Shown here one piece after another: positions 6,269 through 12,987 of a stretch of 14,663 nucleotides of DNA (positions are counted from its first letter, which is position 1; the number at the start of each line of letters is the position of its first letter). Source of the DNA: Desulfonatronaceae bacterium UBA663 (GTDB lineage Bacteria; Desulfobacterota; Desulfovibrionia; Desulfovibrionales; Desulfonatronaceae). Under the pieces are notes generated by a model. It saw only the letters and a program-made list of their open reading frames with translations, was not told where the DNA came from and searched no databases. Position numbers and translations under genes: made by a program. The stretch covers positions 1,915 through 16,577 of the forward strand of contig DBNV01000114.1 of the NCBI GenBank assembly GCA_002299865.1. Reading direction: 5' to 3'.

Positions 6269-6378
6269 GATGTCCTTCCATTCTTCTGTTTCGTGTTGTC
6301 GGTTCTGATAACTCGTCACTGGCCTTAAGGGATGGCGCAACGCAAGCCGGATGCTTTAAAAAAACAGTCCTCGATCCG
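6269..6378 (-). other. rpsE-rplO spacer where rpmD (L30) would normally lie
   Basis: This is the longest gap inside the operon. L30 needs about 170-185 nt, and the spacer has 110 with stops in each frame on the minus strand except the rplO extension frame, which has no L30 motif. It contains CGAT/ATCG as a tiny stem followed by a run of seven T shortly after the rpsE stop, an 8-bp palindrome CCTTAAGG at 6323-6330, and a short stretch ASGLRCAI that only loosely recalls the ALGLRKI of L30. I take it as deletion of rpmD with little or no remnant. Confidence 0.6.
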
Positions 6379-6867
6379 TTATCGTTGCAAGGCGACTGTC
6401 TGACCACGCAAGGCGCTGACCTCCTCGGCGGAACGCAAGGAAGTCAATCCTTGTACAGTGGCCTTCAAAACATTATGCGGGTTGTTCGTGCCAATGGCCT
6501 TGGTCAGGATGTCGCTGACCCCGGCGGCCTCCATGACGGCACGAACCGGCCCGCCGGCAATAATGCCGGTTCCCTTGGACGCTGGCTTGAGCACCACGCG
6601 CCCCGCCCCGTATTGACCTTCCACCTGATACGGCACGGTACCGTTTATCAGATTGATTTTCTGCATAGTTTTACGCGCTTTTTCAGTAGCCTTGCGAATG
6701 GCTTCAGGCACTTCATTGGCCTTTCCCAATCCGTAGCCCACGGCATCCTTGCCGTTGCCCACGACGACCAGGGCGCTGAAACTGAAACGTCGTCCACCCT
6801 TCACGACCTTGGCGACACGGTTCAAATAAACAATCTTCTCGATGAATCCAAGCTGCGTCTGTTCCAT
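6379..6867 (-). CDS. rpsE: 30S ribosomal protein S5
   Basis: S5 lines the mRNA entry channel and affects decoding accuracy; its N-terminal loop is the spectinomycin-resistance site. The product has 162 residues from the ATG at 6867 (MEQTQLGFIEKIVYLNRVAK). An ATG two codons upstream touches the AAGG site directly, while the chosen one is 6 nt from it. The S5 signature VVKGGRRFSFSALVVVGN at about 21-38 is intact, so there is no sign of spectinomycin-type change. It is followed by YGLGKANEVPEAIRKA and the C-terminal KGTGIIAGGPVRAVMEAAGV. It follows rplR by 12 nt and is followed by the spacer that lacks rpmD. Confidence 0.97.
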   Translation of the reverse strand: MEQTQLGFIEKIVYLNRVAKVVKGGRRFSFSALVVVGNGKDAVGYGLGKANEVPEAIRKATEKARKTMQKINLINGTVPYQVEGQYGAGRVVLKPASKGTGIIAGGPVRAVMEAAGVSDILTKAIGTNNPHNVLKATVQGLTSLRSAEEVSALRGQTVALQR

Positions 6868-6873
6868 ATACAT

Positions 6874-6877
6874 CCTT
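6874..6877 (-). promoter_or_regulatory. Shine-Dalgarno site that decides the rpsE start
   Basis: The minus strand reads AAGG then ATGTAT ATG GAA. The first ATG has no spacing and the second has 6 nt, so the second is the likely start and S5 begins MEQTQ. Confidence 0.7.
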
Positions 6878-6879
6878 AG

Positions 6880-7239
6880 TTAAAATTGCAGTCCACCCTC
6901 ACGAGCGCCGTCCGCCAGGGCCTTAACCCGGCCATGATACATATAACCGTTGCGGTCGAAAATGACTTGCTCAATCTGCTTTTCCTTGGCTTTCGCGGCC
7001 AACGCCCGACCAACCTGAACCGCAGTGTCGCGACTCAGCTTCATGGCACCGGCGCTCTTGCTCAATGCCAATGAGGACTCGGCGACCAAAGTTTTCCCGG
7101 TGGCGTCGTCAATGATCTGAGCGTAAATATATGCATTTGAACGAAACACCACCAAACGCGGACGCATGGATGTGCCGGCAATTTTCTTGCGAATGCGTAG
7201 CTTGCGCTGCATTCTAGCTTGAGATTTAGTCACTCTCAT
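6880..7239 (-). CDS. rplR: 50S ribosomal protein L18
   Basis: L18 binds 5S rRNA, together with L5, in the central protuberance. The 119-residue product has the basic N-terminal tail (SQARMQRKLRIRKKI), then RPRLVVFRSNAYIYAQIIDD at about 27-46, and the C-terminal RNA-binding end QVIFDRNGYMYHGRVKALAD. Length matches the family. The ATG is 9 nt after the rplF stop; AGG lies 8 nt before it, a weaker site than most here, suggesting reinitiation from rplF. rpsE follows after 12 nt. Confidence 0.97.
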   Translation of the reverse strand: MRVTKSQARMQRKLRIRKKIAGTSMRPRLVVFRSNAYIYAQIIDDATGKTLVAESSLALSKSAGAMKLSRDTAVQVGRALAAKAKEKQIEQVIFDRNGYMYHGRVKALADGAREGGLQF

Positions 7240-7248
7240 GACACGAAC

Positions 7249-7785
7249 CTATTTCTTCCCTGTTTTGCCAGCCTTACGGCGGATGATTTCGTCAATATAC
7301 TTGATGCCCTTGCCCTTAAACGGTTCCGGAGGTCTGACGCGGCGAATCTGGGCCGCCACCTCTCCCACAAGCTCCTTGTTAATGCCTTCCACGGTGAGCT
7401 TGTTGCCGTCAACCTTGGCGGACATGCCCGCAGGCAACTTATACTCCACGGGATGAGAAAAACCGACGTTCAAGGTGATTTTCGCGCCGTCCACGGCAAC
7501 CTTGTATCCAACCCCAACGACCTCAAGAGTTTTGGAAAAGCCCTGGGTTACCCCTTGGATGGAGTTTGCCAGCAACGTCCGACGTAATCCAAATTGTTCA
7601 CTCGCCGTTCTAGTCTCATCCACGCGCGACAAATGGACCTGATCGTCCTTCAATTCGTATCGGATCTTGGCGTGCCCCGGAGTCTTCAATTCGCCCTTAG
7701 GGCCCTTCACCAGGATCCACTCATCGCCCAGGCGGACCTCCACACCCTTGGGCACGGGCACGGGATTTTTCCCAATTCGTGACAT
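7249..7785 (-). CDS. rplF: 50S ribosomal protein L6
   Basis: L6 lies near the sarcin-ricin loop and the factor-binding site of the 50S subunit. The 178-residue product is a tandem duplication of one alpha/beta fold. It starts MSRIGKNPVPVPKGVEV, has NSIQGVTQGFSKTLEVVGVG in the middle, and ends with the family signature RPPEPFKGKGIKYIDEIIRR. Length is normal. The ATG has AAGGAG 8 nt upstream; this site overlaps the rpsH stop codon (TAAGGAG), linking the two genes. Confidence 0.98.
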   Translation of the reverse strand: MSRIGKNPVPVPKGVEVRLGDEWILVKGPKGELKTPGHAKIRYELKDDQVHLSRVDETRTASEQFGLRRTLLANSIQGVTQGFSKTLEVVGVGYKVAVDGAKITLNVGFSHPVEYKLPAGMSAKVDGNKLTVEGINKELVGEVAAQIRRVRPPEPFKGKGIKYIDEIIRRKAGKTGKK

Positions 7786-7797
7786 TTCTCGTTCTCC

Positions 7798-8181
7798 TTA
7801 CCAAATTTCACAGAGCAATTCGCCGCCGACATTCTCCGCCTTAGCCCGACGTCCTTCCAAGACCCCCTTGGGCGTGGAGAGAATGGCGATGCCCAGCCCG
7901 TTCTGCACGGGGGGGATGTCTTCAAACCCCACATAAACTCGCAAGCCGGGCTTGCTGACCTTCTTTGCGCCGGAGATGGCCCCTTTGAAAGACAAATATT
8001 TTAGGACCACACGAATCTTCCGGCCATCTCCGTCAAAATCCTGGATAAAGCCATTCTCCTTGAGAATGCCGACAATGGATTCCTTCATCCGGGACGCAGG
8101 AAATTCGACATCCTTGTGCAACGCCTTCTGAGCATTGCGGATCCGGACAAGCATATCTGAGATAGGATCGCTGAACAACAT
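7798..8181 (-). CDS. rpsH: 30S ribosomal protein S8
   Basis: S8 binds helix 21 of 16S rRNA early in assembly; in E. coli it also represses the spc operon. The 127-residue product begins MLFSDPISDMLVRIRNAQKA and has the C-terminal RNA-binding motif GIAILSTPKGVLEGRRAKAE. The ATG at 8181 was chosen over a longer open frame because the upstream 35 codons are not S8-like and AAGGA lies 7 nt before this ATG. The gap to rpsN is 28 nt. No obvious S8-target mimic can be seen before rplE, where the gap is only 7 nt. Confidence 0.97.
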   Translation of the reverse strand: MLFSDPISDMLVRIRNAQKALHKDVEFPASRMKESIVGILKENGFIQDFDGDGRKIRVVLKYLSFKGAISGAKKVSKPGLRVYVGFEDIPPVQNGLGIAILSTPKGVLEGRRAKAENVGGELLCEIW

Positions 8182-8209
8182 AGGTTCGTCCTTGATTACC
8201 GGCTTACGA

Positions 8210-8395
8210 TTACCAACTGGATTTTCTGACCCCAGGCAACTCACCGGCCAGGGACATGTTCCGAAAACATATTCTGCAAATTCCAAAATGACGAATGAAG
8301 GCTCTCGACCGTCCGCAGAGAGGGCAACGGTTATAGGCCCGTGATGAAAATTTGGGTTTCCGGGCGGCCTTGATTTTAAGTGCAGTGCGAGCCAA
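8210..8395 (-). CDS. rpsN: 30S ribosomal protein S14, zinc type (TTG start)
   Basis: S14 is in the 30S head and needed late in assembly. At 61 residues this is the short, zinc-binding form; the longer zinc-free form has about 100. Cys24, Cys27, Cys40 and Cys43 (CPLC and CRIC) make the zinc site, and the N-terminus MARTALKIKAARKPKFSSRA matches the family. The start codon is TTG at 8395, with a full AGGAGG 5 nt before it; no ATG or GTG is near. It lies 16 nt after rplE. Confidence 0.97.
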   Translation of the reverse strand: MARTALKIKAARKPKFSSRAYNRCPLCGRSRAFIRHFGICRICFRNMSLAGELPGVRKSSW

Positions 8396-8400
8396 AGCGT

Positions 8401-8406
8401 CCTCCT
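8401..8406 (-). promoter_or_regulatory. Full Shine-Dalgarno site that fixes the rpsN TTG start
   Basis: The minus strand reads AAGGAGG ACGCT TTG GCT CGC ACT: a complete anti-16S match, 5 nt before a TTG that opens the conserved S14 start (M)ART. Confidence 0.88.
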
Positions 8407-8411
8407 TGAAG

Positions 8412-8951
8412 TTATTTCCTAAAGGGCATGCCCAGTGATTGCAAAAGGCTCTTGCCTTCCTTGTCCGTGCCCGCAGTGGTGACGATGGTGATGTTCATGC
8501 CTTTCACGCGATCCACGCGGTCCATGTTGATCTCGGGAAAAATGGTGTGCTCCTTGATCCCCATGGTAAAATTTCCTCTGCCGTCGAAGCCCCGATCCGG
8601 TATGCCTCGAAAATCCCTAACCCGAGGGAGAGCGAAGGATACAAGTTTATCGAAGAAGTCCCACATCCGCTCCCGACGCAAGGTCACACGGCACCCCACA
8701 GGCATTCCCTCCCGCAGCTTGAAAGCGGCGATGGACTTTTTGGCCCGCGTCACAACAGCCTTTTGTCCCGCGATCTGGCTCAGTTCAGCGACAGCATCCT
8801 CAATCAACTTATTGTTCTGGGAAGCCTCTCCGAGACCGATATTCAGACTGATGCTCCGCAACCTCGGAATTTCCATGGGCGAAGAATAGCCGAACTCCTT
8901 CATCAACTCGGGAGCAACTTTGGTTTCATAAATTGCTTTAAGCCTGGACAT
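8412..8951 (-). CDS. rplE: 50S ribosomal protein L5
   Basis: L5 binds 5S rRNA in the central protuberance and contacts S13 and P-site tRNA. The 179-residue product starts MSRLKAIYETKVAPELMKEF and has IPRLRSISLNIGLGEASQN (28-46), GCRVTLRRERMWDFFDKLVS (86-105), DFRGIPDRGFDGRGNFTMGI (113-132) and the conserved IFPEINMDRVDRVKGMNI. Length is normal. The ATG at 8951 follows the rplX stop by 7 nt and has TAGGTG just upstream; a longer open frame has no family text. It may be coupled to rplX. Confidence 0.98.
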   Translation of the reverse strand: MSRLKAIYETKVAPELMKEFGYSSPMEIPRLRSISLNIGLGEASQNNKLIEDAVAELSQIAGQKAVVTRAKKSIAAFKLREGMPVGCRVTLRRERMWDFFDKLVSFALPRVRDFRGIPDRGFDGRGNFTMGIKEHTIFPEINMDRVDRVKGMNITIVTTAGTDKEGKSLLQSLGMPFRK

Positions 8952-8958
8952 GATACAC

Positions 8959-9297
8959 CTATTTCTTTGCCGATCCAATCATAATTTCGTTACATTTCTT
9001 ACAAAAACGCACTTTCTTGTCGGTGTCAATGACTTTGTACCCGATTCTCGTGGGCTTGGTGCAGACGTCGCAGACGACGGAAATATTGGAAAGATGCACC
9101 GGGCTTTCCTGTTCCTTGATTCCGCCAGCCTCTCTCTTGTAGGGGTTGCCCTTGCTGTGGCGCTTGACCTTGTTTGCGCCCTCAACAAGCACTCGATTAG
9201 TCTTGGGAAAAAGCTTAAGCACCTTGCCGATCTTACCCTTTTCCCTCCCGACCATGATCATGACCTTGTCATTTTTATGAATCTTGCAGTTTTTCAT
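8959..9297 (-). CDS. rplX: 50S ribosomal protein L24, zinc-ribbon type
   Basis: L24 starts 50S assembly by binding the 5' end of 23S rRNA and lies by the tunnel exit. The 112-residue product has an N-terminal KOW domain (about residues 6-33: IHKNDKVMIMVGREKGKIGK) and the region ANKVKRHSKG. Its C-terminal part carries CDVC at 76-79 and CKKC at 99-102, a four-cysteine ribbon found in many but not all L24 proteins and absent from E. coli. The ATG has AGGA 8 nt before it. It lies 10 nt after rplN. Confidence 0.97.
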   Translation of the reverse strand: MKNCKIHKNDKVMIMVGREKGKIGKVLKLFPKTNRVLVEGANKVKRHSKGNPYKREAGGIKEQESPVHLSNISVVCDVCTKPTRIGYKVIDTDKKVRFCKKCNEIMIGSAKK

Positions 9298-9307
9298 GTC
9301 TGGTATC

Positions 9308-9676
9308 CTAGAGCACTTCAGGAGCCAATGAAACTATTTTCATAAAATTCTTTGCGCGCAATTCCCGGGCCACAGGGCCGAAAATGCGGGTTCCCACCGG
9401 CTCGTTTTGCTTATTCAACAACACGGCAGAATTCGTATCAAAACGAATGAAGGAGCCGTCCGGGCGATTCACTTCCTTTTTGGTGCGGACAATGACCGCA
9501 CGCATAACTTCGCCTTTCTTAATCTTGGAGTGGGGCATGGCTTCCTTCACTGAAACGATGATTACGTCGCCCACGGATGCGTACCTGCGCTGATTGCCGC
9601 CGATAACCTTCACGCAGTAAAGCTTCTTGGCGCCAGAATTGTCCGCCACATCAAGGATGGTTTGTACTTGGATCAT
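9308..9676 (-). CDS. rplN: 50S ribosomal protein L14
   Basis: L14 lies at the subunit interface, contacts L19 and is the docking site of the silencing factor RsfS. The 122-residue product has the normal length and the family signature from MIQVQTILDVADNSGAKKL to GGNQRRYASVGDVIIVSVKE, then KGEVMRAVIVRTKKEV, and ends RIFGPVARELRAKNFMKIVS. AAGG lies 7 nt before the ATG, and the rpsQ stop is 9 nt upstream. Confidence 0.98.
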   Translation of the reverse strand: MIQVQTILDVADNSGAKKLYCVKVIGGNQRRYASVGDVIIVSVKEAMPHSKIKKGEVMRAVIVRTKKEVNRPDGSFIRFDTNSAVLLNKQNEPVGTRIFGPVARELRAKNFMKIVSLAPEVL

Positions 9677-9685
9677 TGTTTTACC

Positions 9686-9952
9686 TTAGGCTGCCTTTTG
9701 AATGACTTTTTTCAGCGTCCAAAATTTATGCTTGCTCAGCGGCCTGCTCTCAATGATCTCCACCGTATCGCCGACATTGCACTGGTTCAGCTCATCATGG
9801 GCCATCATCTTCTTACGCCGCCGGATATATTTTTTAAACAACGGATGCTTTTCCAACTTGTTCACGGTGATGGTGATGGTCTTGTCCGCCTTGTTGCTCA
9901 AAACAACACCGACTTCCGTACGCCTTATCTTCTTCTCATTAACTGGACTCAT
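9686..9952 (-). CDS. rpsQ: 30S ribosomal protein S17
   Basis: S17 is a primary binder of the 5' domain of 16S rRNA. The 88-residue product is an OB fold with TEVGVVLSNKADKTITITVN at about 12-31, HPLFKKYIRRRKKMMAHDE at 36-54, and DTVEIIESRPLSKHKFW near 62-78, all typical. The start ATG shares four bases with the end of rpmC (ATGA overlap), the classic arrangement for reinitiation by the same ribosome. Confidence 0.97.
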   Translation of the reverse strand: MSPVNEKKIRRTEVGVVLSNKADKTITITVNKLEKHPLFKKYIRRRKKMMAHDELNQCNVGDTVEIIESRPLSKHKFWTLKKVIQKAA

Positions 9953-10146
9953 GACTGTGCACCCTGTTGTTCCCGCATGACCGTCATAATCCGCGCAATG
10001 GTCCGCCTGACGAAGGGCAGACGCTGTGTGTTCTCCAACTGAGCGGTCTTATGCTGAAAACGAAGATTGAAGAGTTCTTTGCGAAACTCAAACAATTTAT
10101 TTTTAAGTTTGTCCGGTGACAACTCACGGAGTTCTTTACTTTCCAT
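9949..10146 (-). CDS. rpmC: 50S ribosomal protein L29
   Basis: L29 sits beside L23 at the tunnel exit and helps dock trigger factor and SRP. The product has 65 residues from the ATG at 10146: MESKELRELSPDKLKNKLFE, then FRKELFNLRFQHKTAQLENT and a basic helix with PFVRRTIARIMTVMRE. It forms two antiparallel helices. Length and motifs are typical. A much longer open frame continues upstream through rplP, but that text is not L29. The gap to rplP is 7 nt, and it overlaps rpsQ by 4 nt. Confidence 0.96.
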   Translation of the reverse strand: MESKELRELSPDKLKNKLFEFRKELFNLRFQHKTAQLENTQRLPFVRRTIARIMTVMREQQGAQS

Positions 10147-10153
10147 TTCTCTT

Positions 10154-10564
10154 CTAAGCCTCCCTGAACACAATGCTGGTCCGGATCGGCAATTTGTAGG
10201 CGGCCAGACGCAGGGCAGCCGCAGCAAGCTCCAGGCTGACCCCCTTGATTTCGTAAAGAATGCGGCCCCGTCGAACAGGCGCGCACCAACCAACGGGAGC
10301 GCCCTTGCCTTTGCCCTGCCGGGTTTCGGCCGGCTTGGCCGTCAAAGGCTTGTCGGGGAAAACCCGGATCCATACTTTCCCGCCGCGTTTGATGTGGCGC
10401 ATCATGGCCACACGAGCGGATTCAATCTGTTGGCTGGTCAACTTGCCAGGCGCCAGGGCCTTCAATCCGATATCGCCGAAAACAACGGAACTGCCCCGGA
10501 CCGCCATGCCTTTGATCCGCCCTTTCTGCTGCTTGCGGAATTTAACTTTCTTGGGACTCAACAT
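10154..10564 (-). CDS. rplP: 50S ribosomal protein L16
   Basis: L16 is needed for correct A-site tRNA placement at the peptidyl-transferase centre. The 136-residue product begins MLSPKKVKFRKQQKGRIKGM and has RVAMMRHIKRGGKVWIRVFP (51-70) followed by DKPLTAKPAETRQGKGKG. Arg82 matches E. coli Arg81, the residue hydroxylated by YcfD/RoxA there; the next residue is Gln rather than the common Met. GWCAPVRRGRILYEIKGV follows. Its ATG overlaps the rpsC stop by one base (TAATG), which suggests coupling. Confidence 0.98.
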   Translation of the reverse strand: MLSPKKVKFRKQQKGRIKGMAVRGSSVVFGDIGLKALAPGKLTSQQIESARVAMMRHIKRGGKVWIRVFPDKPLTAKPAETRQGKGKGAPVGWCAPVRRGRILYEIKGVSLELAAAALRLAAYKLPIRTSIVFREA

Positions 10565-11202
10565 TACTGAATCACCTCATCGAGTATTTCACCCTTAAAA
10601 ATCCAAACCTTCACCCCGATCACCCCGTAGGTTGTCCGAGCGATAGCATAACCATAATCAATATCCGCGCGCAGCATATGCAACGGCACCCGTCCATCGC
10701 GATACCATTCGCTGCGGGCGATCTCAGCTCCAGCAAGACGACCGGCCACGTTAATCTTGATGCCTTCTGCGCCGAATTTTCTGGCCAAGCCCACAGTGCG
10801 CTTCATGGCCCTGCGAAAAGCCACCCGACGCTCCAACTGCAAGGCGACGTTTTCGGCCACAAGCTGGGCATCTGTTTCCGGACGGCGAATCTCCACCACT
10901 TCCAGGGCAAAATCCTTCTGAAAACGCTTCCTGAGAAGGCCACGCAAGTTTTCGATCTCCACGCCTTTTCGACCAATGACGATGCCGGGACGGGCCGTAA
11001 AGAGGATCAGTCGGATTTTACTCGCGGCTCTTTCTATCTCAATCTTCGAAATGCCCGCATGGTAGAGATTTTTCTTTAAAAACGTACGGAGCTGCCTGTC
11101 TTCAAAAACGTACGCGGCGTAATCCTTTTTGCTGAACCATCTGGATTGCCAGTTTTTGGTGTACCCAAGCCGAAAACCGATGGGATGCGTCTTTTGGCCC
11201 AA
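10564..11202 (-). CDS. rpsC: 30S ribosomal protein S3 (TTG start)
   Basis: S3 forms part of the mRNA entry tunnel and the ribosomal helicase. The 212-residue product starts (M)GQKTHPIGFRLGYTKNW and has a KH domain with the GXXG loop GRKG at 77-80. The entry-channel basic residues of the helicase site appear in FRRAMKRT (129-136). It ends with RDGRVPLHMLRADIDYGYA and GVIGVKVWIFKGE. The start codon is TTG, 8 nt after a complete AGGAGG; no ATG is near, and the conserved text begins directly after it. The end overlaps rplP by one base. Confidence 0.97.
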   Translation of the reverse strand: MGQKTHPIGFRLGYTKNWQSRWFSKKDYAAYVFEDRQLRTFLKKNLYHAGISKIEIERAASKIRLILFTARPGIVIGRKGVEIENLRGLLRKRFQKDFALEVVEIRRPETDAQLVAENVALQLERRVAFRRAMKRTVGLARKFGAEGIKINVAGRLAGAEIARSEWYRDGRVPLHMLRADIDYGYAIARTTYGVIGVKVWIFKGEILDEVIQ

Positions 11203-11210
11203 TTCCCTAT

Positions 11211-11216
11211 CCTCCT
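11211..11216 (-). promoter_or_regulatory. Full Shine-Dalgarno site that fixes the rpsC TTG start
   Basis: The minus strand reads TAGGAGG ATAGGGAA TTG GGC CAA AAG. The AGGAGG overlaps the rplV stop codon and lies 8 nt before the TTG that opens the conserved S3 start (M)GQK. Confidence 0.88.
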
Positions 11217-11547
11217 ACGCTTCATCGACAATGACAGTGATGTGACTGGTGCGCTTCAAAACCCGGTACGCCCGCCCCATGGCCCGAGGACGAATCCGCT
11301 TCCATGAGGAACCGTCATTGATGATGATGTTCTTCACGTAAAGCGTGTCCACGTCCACGCCGCCGAGCTGTTCGGCATTGGCGATGGCCGAATGCAGGAT
11401 CTTGTTCAACACCGCTGCCGCCTTTTTAGGCGTGAACTTGAGTATCTTCCTGGCCTCTTCCACATGCTTGCCGCGAATGTTGGCCGCAACAAGGCGTGCC
11501 TTCTGCGAAGAGACACGGACAAATTTCGAAACGGATTTAGCTTCCAT
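11215..11547 (-). CDS. rplV: 50S ribosomal protein L22
   Basis: L22 contacts all domains of 23S rRNA and its long beta-hairpin lines the exit tunnel, where macrolide-resistance changes occur. The 110-residue product has RVSSQKARLVAANIRGKHVE (11-30), LNKILHSAIANAEQL, and the hairpin region INDGSSWKRIRPRAMGRAYR, ending with TSHITVIV. The hairpin is intact with no insertion or deletion that I can see. AAGGGG lies 6 nt before the ATG. The gap from rpsS is 31 nt. Confidence 0.98.
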   Translation of the reverse strand: MEAKSVSKFVRVSSQKARLVAANIRGKHVEEARKILKFTPKKAAAVLNKILHSAIANAEQLGGVDVDTLYVKNIIINDGSSWKRIRPRAMGRAYRVLKRTSHITVIVDEA

Positions 11548-11578
11548 GACATTCCCCTTCAGGACTATTTTTTACCTT

Positions 11579-11851
11579 TCACGACGCTTTTTTCCCGCCG
11601 GCATGGGCATGAAACGTCCTGGTAGGAGAAAATTCGCCGAGCTTATGTCCGACCATGTTTTCGGTCACGAAGACGGGAATAAATTTTTTCCCGTTGTGTA
11701 CGGCAAACGTCATGCCCACCATCTCAGGGACGATGGTCGAACGCCTCGACCATGTCTTGATCACCTTGCGGTCATTGGTCTCATGAGCCCGTGTGACTTT
11801 TTGGATCACATGATGGTCCACGAAGGGACCCTTCTTTATCGACCTTGGCAT
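11579..11851 (-). CDS. rpsS: 30S ribosomal protein S19
   Basis: S19 forms a complex with S13 in the 30S head and contacts the 50S subunit. The 90-residue product begins MPRSIKKGPFVDHHVIQKV and has KTWSRRSTIVPEMVGMTFAV (34-53) and NGKKFIPVFVTENMVGHKLG (55-74), with the ending FSPTRTFHAHAGGKKAS. The ATG at 11851 has AGGAG 6 nt before it; a TTG two codons upstream lies too close. It follows rplB after 9 nt. Confidence 0.97.
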   Translation of the reverse strand: MPRSIKKGPFVDHHVIQKVTRAHETNDRKVIKTWSRRSTIVPEMVGMTFAVHNGKKFIPVFVTENMVGHKLGEFSPTRTFHAHAGGKKAS

Positions 11852-11860
11852 GATCAACTC

Positions 11861-12691
11861 CTATTTCTGACCACGACGTTTAACAATAAGTTTCGTGGAC
11901 TGCTTTCTGCGGTTGCGCGTCTTGTAGCCCTTAGTCGGCTTGCCCCAGGGCGTGCATGGATGGCGTCCGCCGGAACTCTTGCCCTCGCCTCCGCCAAGAG
12001 GATGATCCACAGGATTCATAGCTACGCCGCGCACTTTGGGACGCTTCCCAAGCCATCTGTTGCGCCCCGCCTTGCCGATGGAAATTTGCTCGTGATCGGA
12101 GTTCCCGACCTGACCAATAGTCGCCTTACAGGAGACCAAGATCTTGCGGACCTCGCCCGAAGGCAAACGCAAAAGGGCATACTTTTCTTCCTTGGCCACA
12201 AGTTGAGCATACGTTCCCGCGCTGCGGCACATCTGCGCGCCGCGTCCCGGCTGCATCTCTACGTTGTGAATAACCGTGCCGACGGGAATTTTAGAAAGAT
12301 ACAAGGCGTTACCTGGAAAAATATCCGCGCTGTCGCCGGCCAAAACTGTATCACCGACCTTCACGCCATCGGGTGCCAGGATATAGCGCTTTTCTCCGTC
12401 GGCGTAATGCAGCAAGGCAATCCGAGCGCTGCGATAGGGATCGTATTCAATAAAAGCAACCTTGGCCTGCACATCCCATTTGTCTCTTTTGAAGTCGATC
12501 ACCCGGTACCGGCGCTTATGGCCAGCACCTCGGCGCCGGGAGGTGATCCGGCCCTGGTTGTTGCGCCCGCTTTTCTTGCACAACCCCTTGGTCAAAGACT
12601 TCTCGGAAGTACTCCGGCTGACTTCATCAAAGCCCGAAACGCTCTTGGAGCGCTGGCCAGGCGTCGTCGGCTTGAGCTTACGGATAGACAT
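11861..12691 (-). CDS. rplB: 50S ribosomal protein L2
   Basis: L2 is one of the most conserved ribosomal proteins. It joins the subunits and helps form the peptidyl-transferase centre. The 276-residue product has the N-terminal NNQGRITSRRRGAGHKRRYR (44-63), the OB and SH3-like core with AFIEYDPYRSARIALLHY, QPGRGAQMCRSAGTYAQLV and the C-terminal RGVAMNPVDHPLGGGEGKSS (221-240). His230 corresponds to the much-studied His229 of E. coli. The next conserved His of the DHPH motif is Leu232 here. It ends with a typical Lys/Arg tail. The ATG follows the rplW stop by 3 nt, with GAAGGGG upstream inside rplW. Confidence 0.98.
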   Translation of the reverse strand: MSIRKLKPTTPGQRSKSVSGFDEVSRSTSEKSLTKGLCKKSGRNNQGRITSRRRGAGHKRRYRVIDFKRDKWDVQAKVAFIEYDPYRSARIALLHYADGEKRYILAPDGVKVGDTVLAGDSADIFPGNALYLSKIPVGTVIHNVEMQPGRGAQMCRSAGTYAQLVAKEEKYALLRLPSGEVRKILVSCKATIGQVGNSDHEQISIGKAGRNRWLGKRPKVRGVAMNPVDHPLGGGEGKSSGGRHPCTPWGKPTKGYKTRNRRKQSTKLIVKRRGQK

Positions 12692-12694
12692 TGG

Positions 12695-12985
12695 TTAGAC
12701 CCCTTCAAAAAAATCGATTTTCTCGCCCTGGGCCAAGGTGACGTAAGCCTTGCGGAAGCCCGGAGACTTGGCCAACCTGCGATTGGCTTTGCGTTGAACA
12801 ATGGTCTTCTGCCGGACGATGTTCACCGCCCGCACCTTGACCTCAAAGGCGTGCTCAACAGCCTTTTTCACTTCGATCTTGTTGGCCGACGGGTGGACCT
12901 GAAAAACGACCTGGTTCGACTCGCCCTTGACCAGCGTCGCCTTTTCGGAAAGATGCGGCTTAAGCAGTACTTGTGTATAATCCAT
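12695..12985 (-). CDS. rplW: 50S ribosomal protein L23
   Basis: L23 is at the tunnel exit and is the main docking point for trigger factor and SRP. The 96-residue product begins MDYTQVLLKPHLSEKATLVK and has VVFQVHPSANKIEVKKAVEH (27-46), FEVKVRAVNIVRQK, and ends with RKAYVTLAQGEKIDFFEGV. Length and pattern are normal. The ATG follows the rplD stop by 2 nt, and its ribosome site AGGAAAGG lies within the last codons of rplD, so coupling is likely. Confidence 0.97.
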   Translation of the reverse strand: MDYTQVLLKPHLSEKATLVKGESNQVVFQVHPSANKIEVKKAVEHAFEVKVRAVNIVRQKTIVQRKANRRLAKSPGFRKAYVTLAQGEKIDFFEGV

Positions 12986-12987
12986 GG

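Noticed and set aside
6269..6340. N-terminal extension of L15 by 24 codons
   Set aside because: The extension has no L15 similarity, and a good ribosome site stands before the ATG at 6268.
10147..10293. N-terminal extension of L29 by 49 codons through rplP
   Set aside because: The extension is rplP sequence in another frame; L29 family text begins at the ATG at 10146.
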